In this document: in pieces, positions 23,285 through 33,255 of the stretch
How positions within the stretch are numbered: position 1 is the stretch's first letter
How the letters are laid out: each line of letters begins with the position of its first letter
From: Entophlyctis helioformis
Taxonomy: Eukaryota > Chytridiomycota > Chytridiomycetes > Chytridiales > Chytriomycetaceae
Direction of reading: 5' to 3'
DNA length: 64,000 nt
Assembly (NCBI GenBank): GCA_025526915.1
Contig: JAHLKH010000001.1
Location: 1-64,000, forward strand
Made by a program: the position numbers and the translations under genes
The notes under the pieces: model-generated
What the model saw: the letters and a program-made list of their open reading frames with translations, nothing else
The model's database searches: none
What the model was told of the DNA's origin: nothing

Positions 23285-24718
23285 ATGCTGGAACAAGCAG
23301 ACCCTCGCATCGCGGCTCTGACTCTGGAGCGGCTGGTCAAGCGAAGCCTTGAGCTGAGAGGCAGCGCTGGCATGGAAACCAGCGGCAGTGACAGCAACAA
23401 CATCAAGGACAGCAACGGCCTTGGCAGTGGCGGCGTTGGACTGGCTGCTCCAGCCGTCTGCCACCAGCATCGTCTCGAAGCGGTGAGCACATGTGCCTGC
23501 CCTTGGAGTGGACTGGCACCCGGCAGATGGAGTCTGCTGGCGAGCCTTGGATGAAACGGAAGCAGCAACTGACGATGATGACAAACGCCAACAGAATGTC
23601 AAGGCCATGCGTGAGATACTCGATGCTCTGGTGGCGGCTGCGTCGCCGTCGATTGCCCAGCAGCGGCTCGATACCATCCAAGCCCAAGTGCAAATCTACT
23701 CGGACTGGGTCGATCAGCAGAAGCTGGCAAGTGCTCGGCTCGCTGGCTCGCTGGCTGGCGTGCTGGCTAGGTGGCTGGCTCGGCTGACCGCAGATGCTGA
23801 CTCTCTCTGCAGAGACAGACGGTCGATCACCACCAACGCAAGGAACTGCAGGACCGCTCTGAGCTGCATCAAGAGACTGGAGCAGAGAGTGTTGATGCGG
23901 CAACAGCAGACAAGGCATCACAGCTTCGTGCACAGCTGCTCAAGCTGCCACGCTTCCCACTCCGCCAACGCATCCCGGCGCAATCAAAGGACACACCAGA
24001 TGCATCCCAGCCGCACTCGCCGCAAGAGCCACGGACGTCGTTTCCAGATGCACAGTTGAGACTGGAAGCACGACGATCGCTGCTTGGGCGGGATTCCCAA
24101 ACCAAGGACGACACCACAGACGCCGCAGCAGCGAGTGTCGGGACAAACAGCACGGCGCTTGCTGCTATCCTCGAGCGCAATCGCAGAGAGCAGGGATGCT
24201 GTCCGATGACCTGGCGATGCAGGCTCAGCGGCTCAAGCAGAACAGTCTGCTCTTCCAGGACAAGATGAAGGCAGATTCCAAGGTAGGCAGCGCCACCCGC
24301 GCATGCAGAGTGCTGCTGCCTGGCCACGCTGACGATGCGTGCACAACAGGTCATATCGGATGTCGATGAGAAGCTCGGAGACAGCCTGCTGCGTCTGCAA
24401 CGCGAGCGCCGCGGCATCCGTGCACTCACATCGCGATCATGGACGACGACGTTTATGCTTTGGGGAAGCCTGCTTCTCGTCGTCCTCTTGTTCATGTGGG
24501 CACTCTTTGTGTCACGGCTGGTGTCGCCCGTGCGCTCGGCTCCTCCTCGCCATGCACATACCCACACGCATACGCATACGCATACGCCGACGCCCGCACA
24601 CGACCACAATGATCGCCATCACGACCACGACCACGGCCACGGCCACGGCCACGGGCATGAGCATCCACACATTCACAACGAGGCGTCGTGGATGTCCTGG
24701 AACGACGACGGCTTCTGA
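23285..24718 (+). CDS. USE1: USE1-type ER SNARE with His-rich lumenal tail; one-base frame break
   Basis: Qc-type SNARE for Golgi-to-ER retrograde traffic, tail-anchored in the ER. Four exons: 23285-23482, 23595-23726, 23813-24282 and 24350-24718. The SNARE-like core is MLSDDLAMQAQRLKQNSLLF then VISDVDEKLGDSLLRLQRER, RSWTTTFMLWG and a membrane segment LLLVVLLFMWALFV, as in human and yeast Use1. Exons 1, 2 and 4 are multiples of three, but exon 3 is 470 bases: frame changes between LERNRREQ (about 24190) and MLSDDL, so one base appears to be missing. The second intron appears to have a GC donor. After the membrane segment come about 45 residues rich in His-Thr, His-Asp and His-Gly repeats, facing the ER lumen, which is unusual for this family. 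Confidence 0.8.
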
Positions 24719-24759
24719 TTCGGAAATGGTTGTTCCTCCATGCCGATGAGTAAAGTCGA

Positions 24760-25911
24760 ATGGTGCGGTTTACCCCGAAAGCTGCAATGTCCCCCGGAAG
24801 CTCTGCACCAATAGAAGCTGCTGCGCTCGCAACTCGGATTGGGCCAGCAGCAGGCAGCGCTGATAGAGCAGGCAGAGCAGGCAGAACAGAAAGCGATCAA
24901 CAGCAGGAGTCTGCCCTGCCACATCAACCCCCGGCGGCCCCAACGTCTCCAACTCAGGCGTCTTGGTCGGACACGAGCCAGCCGCCCCCAACCGACCCTT
25001 CGGACTACCCCATCGGCTCTGTCGACGCCCAGGAAGCCTCCAGAGCCACATGCCAGCCCAGCCCTGATTCCTCGCCGCCCTTGTCCACGACGACGGTAGC
25101 CATGCTATCTAGCAGCCAACAGGCTTCGACCATGGCACATAACCTCGCAGAACCAAGACGCCATGCTCATGCACTCTTGCAGAGCGCAACTCCCTTCGCA
25201 TCGCAAGCATTCGGCGAGCCGAATCATGGATCGATGGCACATGCTGCCAATAGACTATCGGTTTTGCCGCCGCCGCCGCCACAAGAGCCCCTGATGACGC
25301 GGTCTGGACCATCGGCGCTTGACCAAGCGGGTCGCGTTCTTGGTGCCACCGCCGCTCCTGAACATCCAGCCGATGCCAGCTCCGCAACCGCATCCACGGT
25401 CGTCGGCACAACAGTGCCACCGCCCGCCAGGGCAATCGCAACAACCCGCACAGCCGTCCAGCGACCCACGCTCGACCAGCTGCGCCAGCAGGCCGAGACG
25501 CTCATTGCAGAGATCAACAGCACAGCTGGCACGATCATGATTCCTCCCGCCGACATCAGCGCTCTGCTGCGCTGGCACATGCCGCTGCATCCACTCGAAC
25601 CTGACTTTATTGCCACAGCCGAACGTCAGACGCGATCGAGTTTGCATGGACACCTCGCACCGCCGGTCGTGGCGTGTCCCATGGTGCCCTTCCGCGCGTT
25701 CCTATCCGCGCATCTACCTGTCATCAAAAACCGCTACCCGCGCATTGATGCCGCAGTCCGTAGCCGCGCACTCATGAATGCGTGGCGCGAGCAGGGCGAG
25801 AGCGGTCGGCATCTATGGCGGTTGCATGCACGCGCGAGGTCGTTTACTGCGTTTGTCGAGTACCATTATGGCACCAGTGGCGGCAGCCTGCTTTCGAATA
25901 CACCTGTTTGA
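24760..25911 (+). CDS. Pro/Ser/Ala-rich protein with C-terminal HMG-box-like region
   Basis: Single-exon frame of 383 residues starting 41 bp after the USE1 stop. The first 250 residues are low complexity (Pro, Ser, Ala, Gln), with a poly-Pro run (VLPPPPPQEP). A likely ordered part starts at about residue 250: TLDQLRQQAETLIAEINSTA, then PMVPFRAFLSAHLPVIKNRY and RALMNAWREQGESGRH. The pattern of Pro-Phe-x-x-Phe-Leu, a helix, and a Trp resembles an HMG box, which would suggest DNA binding in the nucleus. The match is loose and the call is inference. Later starts (for example 24787) cannot be excluded. Confidence 0.5.
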   Translation: MVRFTPKAAMSPGSSAPIEAAALATRIGPAAGSADRAGRAGRTESDQQQESALPHQPPAAPTSPTQASWSDTSQPPPTDPSDYPIGSVDAQEASRATCQPSPDSSPPLSTTTVAMLSSSQQASTMAHNLAEPRRHAHALLQSATPFASQAFGEPNHGSMAHAANRLSVLPPPPPQEPLMTRSGPSALDQAGRVLGATAAPEHPADASSATASTVVGTTVPPPARAIATTRTAVQRPTLDQLRQQAETLIAEINSTAGTIMIPPADISALLRWHMPLHPLEPDFIATAERQTRSSLHGHLAPPVVACPMVPFRAFLSAHLPVIKNRYPRIDAAVRSRALMNAWREQGESGRHLWRLHARARSFTAFVEYHYGTSGGSLLSNTPV

Positions 25912-26135
25912 CAAACACTTTGCCGCCAGAATGCACCAAGCGGAGTCGTGTCAAAGGACTCTGGCAGGGACAGACACATTGAATACAGACGGAGGGCAGC
26001 AGCATCTGGGTCATGTTGCGCAAAACTGGCGATCCAGGCTGCTGCATCTTTCAGCGAGACTGTCCATCAGGTGCACGGCGCAGTCGTCACTTTTCCAAGC
26101 GAAGCCGCGCGTCGGTTGTTTCACCAAAAACAACC
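25912..26135. other. Spacer between HMG-like and eIF3j genes
   Basis: 224 bp with no gene. An A-rich run (CACCAAAAACAACC) lies immediately before the eIF3j start codon and gives it a good initiation context. Confidence 0.4.
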
Positions 26136-27391
26136 ATGAGCGATTGGGGTGAGCACCTGCCGTCGTCCGCTGGCACACATGAACGCAGCACTGACGGCGC
26201 TCGTGCCTGGCCGCTCGCCTGACAGAGGACGAAGAGCGCGAGGTGGTACTGCCCACCGCCAAGGCTGCTGCCGCTACGCCCGCCAGCTGGGATGACGAAG
26301 ACGCCGAGGATGGCGACGTCAAGGTCAGTCTGGCCAACGTCTGCACACTTGGACCGCCTGCTTCGCCTCCACAAGGCCGGCGCCGTGGGACAGGACATGG
26401 CCAGCATGCAGGCGGCAACGGCATGTGCCGGCTGTCCATGACTGCTCTCGCACGGCTGCACCAGCAGGGTCTGGGCACCTCTCCTACTTTTTTTAGAGGC
26501 TGCCGCTGACGCTGATGGCGGCCATGACGACCATGACGGCAACATTCCACAGGATTCCTGGGACGCTTCAGACGACGACGAGGAGAAGAAGCCAGCCCCC
26601 AAGTCGCCTGCGTCCACGACGTCCTCGGTCGTTGTGCCGCCCAAGAAGAAAAAGACGCTCGCCCAGAAGCTTGCCGAGAAGAAGGAGGAGGAGGAGCGCC
26701 GCAAGCAGGAGCTGGCCGAGCGGGTATGTTGTGCCTTTGCCGCTTGTGTGCACCACGCTGTGGACGACGGTGCAGTGTGTGCTGAACCTCCCGTGGCGCT
26801 CGACAGGCTGCCAAGGCCAAGGAGGAAGCGGACCAGGATGCCGGCGAGTCGGCTGCAGACAGAAAGGCCCGTCTTGCTCGCTCCGTCATGGAGTCGGATC
26901 TCGAGAACGCCAAGGCGCTGCTCGGCGATCTGGCGGCTGTCGGCGGCATTCCGCCTGCACAAGGCGCCATCGAGTCGCTGCACCCCAAGTCCCGCGGCGA
27001 CTTTGACGACTTTGTCAAGGTGGTCATGAAGAAGTTTTCCACGTTCGAGTCGATGCCGCAGTACTCGTACTTTGTCGAGGCGCTCATGCGCGACATGGTC
27101 GTGTCGCTCAATGTGGACGACACCCGCCGCATCTCGTCGTCGCTGACGGCCATGATCAACGAGAAGCAGCGTGTGCTCAAGGAGCAGCAGGCCAAGGGCA
27201 AGAAGAAGGCTGCTGCCAAGGTCGCCCTCAAGGCGGCCCCGTCCGGCGACCGCGACACCACAAACTACGATGGTAGGCTGCCGTATCTGCTGCCGTGTCT
27301 GCCGATCTTCCCCAATGCCGGCCGGCTCACTGACGCCTGCCTGCCCTGCTGTGTGTTGACAGACTACGATGACTTTGACGACTTTATGTAA
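26136..27391 (+). CDS. HCR1: Translation initiation factor eIF3 subunit J
   Basis: eIF3j (yeast Hcr1) binds the 40S decoding centre and promotes eIF3 recruitment and ribosome recycling. Five exons (26136-26148, 26226-26323, 26499-26723, 26807-27272, 27363-27391) join to 276 residues. The N-terminus begins MSDWEDEE and is acidic with SWDDEDAED and QDSWDASDDDEEKK blocks typical of the family. Then come a Lys-rich KKKKTLAQKLAEKKEEEERR helix, the conserved alpha-helical core (DFDDFVKVVMKKFSTFESMP) and the hallmark C-terminus ending DYDDFDDFM. The first coding exon is only 13 bases. Confidence 0.93.
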
Positions 27392-27510
27392 CGCGTACCC
27401 ACTCGCATCTATCCATCCATCCAGCCAGCCAGCCACACCTACAGCCACACAATAGCATGAATGTCTTGACACTTGCCGATTTCCGTGTTTTATTGCAGAA
27501 CAGCGTCCTT

Positions 27511-30500
27511 TTACACGCACGACCGCCGCAGCCAGACCAGAAGACGGTCCATGGCATCGTCAGTCATGGCAGTGCGGCACAGCCCGCGCCGCTCCGTGGG
27601 CAGCAGATCGCGTTTGCGAGCCGTCTCCCATTCGGCCATGAGCCGCTCTCGTGCCGCGCCATCCAGACCCAGGAACCGCTGGACAAACTGCCCGTCGATG
27701 GCGTGTTTCATGGGAAACAGCTGCGACCGATACGCCACCAGGTCGTTGCCTGAGTATGTGCCATATCGAGCGTCAGGCTGGGGCATCCAGTTCCCCTCCG
27801 CAGAAAACAATGGGGTGATGGTCGACTTACCAAGGAGTGGGTTGGTGGACGCGTCTGCGTTCATGGCCGACTGCAGCAACATGAGCGCGAAATACACATC
27901 CGACCGCAGCCTGATCATGGACACCAGCCCGCCAGACAGCGTGACGCCATACACGACCTGTCCGCCCTCTGCTCTCCGGTCAATCGACGGCGGCTCGCCT
28001 GCATCTGCCGCACTGGGCTCTTTGGTGCGCTTTGCTGACGTGACCTGCAGCGGAACACTGACCGCATCGACTGCATCCACCTTCTTGGCCGTGTGTGCCA
28101 AGAGTTGTCGTGTGTGGCTGCCGATGCTGCCCGTGCTGCCTGTGCTGCCCTCCGGCCACCATCCGCGATCGAGCTGCGACGACTCGGTCACAGTGGCAGC
28201 CGCCAACCCATGGCTCTGGCGATCCAGCGACCGTGAAGACGGCTCGATCAACGATGCGGCACGATACGACATGGAGCCTGCTTGGATGCGCAGGACAGGC
28301 TCGGACATGCTGAAGCAAAACTCGGTCTGCATGGACTGGGGAACAAGATGCTCGGTGCTCATTGCCGGATCTGCATCTGTGTGTACATGGCAGTGTGAGT
28401 GTCGGTGCAGGTGTGGGGCATCGTCAACATCACTTACACGGACCGCCTGCGAGTCCAAAGATGGTGCCAAGCTTGTCGGTTCCGAGGATGAGTGCGCCGC
28501 CGATCGGCAGGTCGTCCGACCCAGCACGCGACAGACTGTCGCTGTTGGCAACAACGTGTCAGGTGCAGGTGTTTGAAGGCGATCGGTGGAGTGCAGTGCA
28601 GGGGGATGCAGAGGCGCATACCTGGTGACAAACGAAAACGTCTTGGTCAAGAGCGAGAAGTTGTATACCGATGTCGAGTCGCGCTGGTTGGACACGATGG
28701 CGCGTGTTCCGTTGGACCGGATGCGCGTAATGAGTGACCGCGTATCGATATGCGCACCTGTAATCACACTGTGGATCAACGTGGCATGTGAGTCTCGGCG
28801 ACTGCATTGATCAGGCGGACGACGTACGTTCGTGTGGCTGCTTCGATCTTGATCTGGTACAGGACCGTGCCGGCTGAGCACAACAGGTAGCTGGCATTGC
28901 ATGGTCGGCAACGCGAGTCAGCAACGCCATGCGGTGTGCAAAGGGGACGATGCAATGCGCGTCGAACCTGTTGACAAAGGAGCAGAGTGCAAGAACTGGC
29001 CCATTGACCGTGCGCTCTCCCAGAAGTGGCAGCTTGTATGGCGGCCGTTCCTGGATCAATCAACACAAATCGTTAGTCGAGCGGCACAAGCCCCTCCAAT
29101 GGCAGCCGATTATGCTGCATCACACGTACCGTGGTATAGATACGCCCTGGTTTCAACTCGTGTTTCCGCAGGCCGTACACCAGCACACGCCCTTGATTCT
29201 CATTGCGGCGTGTGCCCACACACAGGTACCGCTTGTTATGCTTGATGTGCCAGACTGGTAGGCGTGTTTTGTCAGGCACATGAGCCAGACACAAAGGCTA
29301 CGCCAGCACTCACCCTCAAGACTGTGGATGGTCTCATGGTCGGGCAGGGTCTCAGTCAAGAGAATCTTGGCCGTGACTGGATTGACAACCATGATCGACG
29401 AGCTCTCGGCATCGCCTGTCCGTGTCGTCGTTGTCACAACCAGAAGCTTCGTCACTGGATCGACAACGACGCGTCTCGGTGTCTAGCCAGCAAGCATCAG
29501 CAACCGCACGCCAAGAGCCATAAAACAGACAAGGCATGCTGCATACCTCTGTGATAGGGATCGACCGCATGTGGTACCGTGCATGGTCATCAACGCGCAC
29601 AATCTGCAGTGTGTCGGCTGTAACAAACAGATACTCATCGCCAGCCCCGCCGTCATATGCGAACCGCAGCGCGTGCTCCACTTGACCATACAGCAGCTGC
29701 TCAATGCGGATGCCGCCAAGATCCGACATACACAGTCTCCATGGAGATCCGCCTGCGAGTGCAAGCAGGTAGTCGGGGCTGGTGCGTGCACGATGGCCGT
29801 TATGGCTCGCTACTAGCATGACAGGAGCGACACCTAGACGAATCACGCGCGGCTGTATCGCAAGGTGGAGCGACGCAGGCATCATAGGATCGTCTTGGCT
29901 GCTTGGAGTGTCGCTCAAGCCAAGCGCAGGCAGGTCGTGGTACCAAGACACGGCAAAGTCAAGCAAGCACCCGTCTCGAAGACCAATGAGCAGATGCGGC
30001 GATTCGGACATGTGCTGGTCGCTTTCAAGCAGATGGATAGAGTGCGGGATCATAATGGCGTCGCTCGAGTATTGCACTGGCCCATGAGATAGTCAGTTGC
30101 CGAGCTTGAGCATTCACCACAAACCTGTTCAGCGACAGCGGATTGATGGCACTTACGTAGAGGTACTGTGAACATGGGCCGCAGCTGGCCGTCTTGTGGG
30201 TCGAGTGAGTACACAAACAGTTGTGCGTCATATGTGCCAACGATGCAGATACTCGGACGCGTGCACCTACGCGTGTTGTCAGTGCGCTGCATTGCGCGCC
30301 AGTTCATGACAGTCCCCCAATGCTTACTGCTCAACGGCCACATCCTGGGACGAGCAATAGAGGTAGGATGGCTCGGCCTGCAGAAGGATTCCGGCTGTGC
30401 GCACAATACTGATTGCACCGCTGTCCAAGAATGGACACGCGATCCTCGTGTCAGGCGTGCTGCACCGATGGAGTAGCTCAGACTGCAAAGCCTGCTTACC

Positions 30501-33225
30501 TCTCTTCGTCAACAAGCATGCGGAGTCGCAGGAGCGAGTTTGTGCCGGCCAAAACCACGACAGCGTCGCTGCGATGGAAAGTAGCAAGCGCGACTCGACG
30601 GCCATCTGGGTCAGACCAGGAGTAAACCAACGACGGTGATGTGCCGTCCTGGCGAGGTTTCGAGACTCTGATGCCGCTGCTATGTGCTTGCGCGACAAGC
30701 CCCGCGACGCCTGCAGACCCAGCACACAGCGTTGATGCCTCTGTGACAAGACCCGATGTCTCTGAAATGTCATCCAGCTCGCCGCCTGCCATTCCATCGT
30801 CAAGCGTATGAGTTGCAAGTCAAGCAGGCGGCTCGGTGGTGCACACACGCATGAGACGTACCGCTCATGAGCATAATGCGCGTTTCGCTCACAAAGGAAA
30901 TGACCACGAACACGCTGCTGTCCTCGTCGGGAGACACTGCTACTTCCCACATGCCCGTCACGCTGCTCCGCCAACAAGCCATATGTATGTGCGTGTGTGT
31001 CAGTGGAAGACGACTCTGGGCATGAACAGACAAGTCTCTCTTACCCCTCAAACTCTGGACTGGACATGTCCGTCACGACCCCAACGCCGTGCTGCATTTC
31101 ACAGATGCTGCCAAATGGAGCCACGCCAGACGTCATGTACATTGTGTCTCTGCCCTGGCCCTGCATGTCATGCAGACAGAAATCCACAGCCGGCGCAGCA
31201 TTCAAGGCGGGCGAGGGCTGAATCGCAGACTCGACAGCAAGCGTCCGTGGATCAATCTACGCGCACAAGAGTCAGCGCCATTTACCGCCAACACGCTCAA
31301 AACGACACGCACCTGCACAAGTTCGGCTGCATGGAGGGGCCCAAAGAAGGCCAACGTGTGGCGGTTCGGGGACACGGACGACACCGAAATGCACGAGATG
31401 GGATGGCGTCGGGAGAGCACGTGCATCACATGCATGGTCTTGGGAAACGCCATAATGCGAGCATACAGCACATCGCCCTGGTCAGACGCCAGATACAGAT
31501 GGTCTTGGCCACTCCCGCTTGCGTCAAGGATATCCACAGAGCTGATAAGCGCACCAAGGTGGCCCAAGTCTAACGAGTCCATGCATGTGTGTCAGCCGTG
31601 ACTGGGGCATCGCGAGCATGTGGCTGAACCTGAGAGATGGACCAACCTTGTGGGATATCGGTCGAGTGGAAAGGTCCTGGGATCTTCTGGCGTGCCTGGA
31701 TCGCAGCGCCAAACTTGTTTTCGCTTGCCTTGAACAGCAGCAGATCCGATTCCTGGAGGCCAACGAACGGTTAGTGGCAACGGCAACGGCGCATAACAGA
31801 GATGCAAGCCGTTTGTAGGAGCATGCGTACGGTGATGAGTAGGAAATGGTCTTTGAGGCTTGGAAGCGCGACAAGATGCAATGGCATTGATCCTATAGGC
31901 AGCGGGGCGCATGAGAAACAATGCTGGCGGCTGCATAAGCCCATGTCCATGCACTAACCTGGCTCAAGGGGAAATGGCTCAGACAGTCTTGGCACGATGG
32001 AGTCGTTTGATGCATCCCACTCAAAAACGGCAATCGAGAATGCGCGATTCCTGCAATGGCGATATAAGGCATGTCAGCCACCACTGTTGGACCAGCCCAC
32101 TCACAGAAACGATGCCAACACACTTGCAAAAGACCACAACCAGATGCACCAGGTCTGGAGTGGCGGGCGAGGGGTGCAGAAACGCCATTTTGAGGATAAT
32201 CATGCCGGATTGGTTGTGGGCCAGGCGATGCCCATCACGTCTCTGCCATCCATCGGAAGGTGTGAGACGGATGCACATCCATCCAGCGTGTCTGAAGAGT
32301 TGCAAGGATCTTACAGTCATCAACGGACGGTCCGGATCCGAGATGCAATGTTGGTCGACTGGCCAGACACAGATCTGGTCTTGGAAGGCAGCCACGGCAA
32401 TGCATCTACCGCTACAGGGACGAGCCGGTCAGCAGCAGCAAGCGCAGTCTGTTGCAATGCACGGCTCGCGGCGACGGATTACCTTGGATCTGCAGCAACC
32501 AGATGGCCCAGATCGGTGTAGAGCATGCCCGGTGCAGCAATGGACATCTGGATGGCTCGTGGGTGAGTGCCGTGTGTGAGTGCATGGCCCAGTCGGTGTG
32601 GCAGCACATGCGAGGACTGCACACGTCGTGCACAAGAGTACCTCGAAGAATCGCGTCAAGGCGAACTGTGGCTGTTGTGGCTGTTGCGGCTGGCTGCTGT
32701 CGCCCTGTAGTTGCTCGCACGCCAGCACGGACAGCAGGCCCGAGTCCGAGGTGCACACGATGAGATCGCTGTGGGGCAGCTGCCTGTGGCGCAGGATGGC
32801 CGTGGCCAGGATGCGGCCAAAGACGTGCTCGCTGGCAACGGCCACGCACTGCGGGGCGGCATCGAGGCCGCTACAGCCGGCCAAGACGCACACGTCCAGG
32901 GCCGAGTCCTGCGGGTGCCGGCCAGAGCAGCAAGCGTCAGTCAGACGGGGCCGCCGGGTGTTGGCCTGCATGGCATCCATGGCATCCATGGCTGTATCGC
33001 ACGCACCTTGACCTGCAGCACGAGCGGTGGTGCCTGCTCGTCCGGCCGTGCAGCGTCCAAGCCTGAGCCAGCGCCAGCGTGCAGCGGCCGCAGCCGCAGA
33101 CACGAGCGCACAAGGCCCGAGCCTCCGACGAGCGACTCGCCCACATACACAAACGCCTGCTGGCTGCCCTCGCTCATCTGGCCCTCGCCCATCTGGCCGT
33201 CACTCATTTGGCCATCGTCGTGCAT
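27511..33225 (-). CDS. CPSF160/SF3B3/DDB1-family beta-propeller scaffold
   Basis: Large multi-exon gene coding a WD-like triple-propeller protein of the CPSF-A family, whose members scaffold the 3'-end processing, SF3b and CUL4 complexes. The N-terminal exon starts with repeats (SDGQMGEGQM) then AFVYVGESLVGGSGLVRSCL. Next come VFGRILATAILRHRQLPHSD, DLIVCTSDSGLLSVLACEQ and YTDLGHLVAADPR, an arrangement seen near the N-terminus of SF3B3. The last exon has VVYGVTLSGGLVSMIRLRSD, FPMKHAIDGQFVQRFLGLD and ends LVWLRRSCV, matching the family C-terminus with its IDG motif. Which member it is cannot be decided by eye; a divergent SF3B3-like paralogue is the best guess. Upstream ATGs are closely spaced, so the start may be up to 50 bases inside. 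Exon borders were not all resolved. Confidence 0.7.
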
Positions 33226-33255
33226 CTGCAGCTTGCTTTCTTATTAAGAAACCGC
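33226..33255. promoter_or_regulatory. 30-bp divergent start-to-start spacer
   Basis: The minus-strand CPSF-A-family gene (start 33225) and the plus-strand ZFC3H1-like gene (start 33256) have start codons 30 bp apart in this model, or up to about 80 bp if an inner ATG is used. An AT-rich TTCTTATTAAG element lies within it. Confidence 0.5.
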
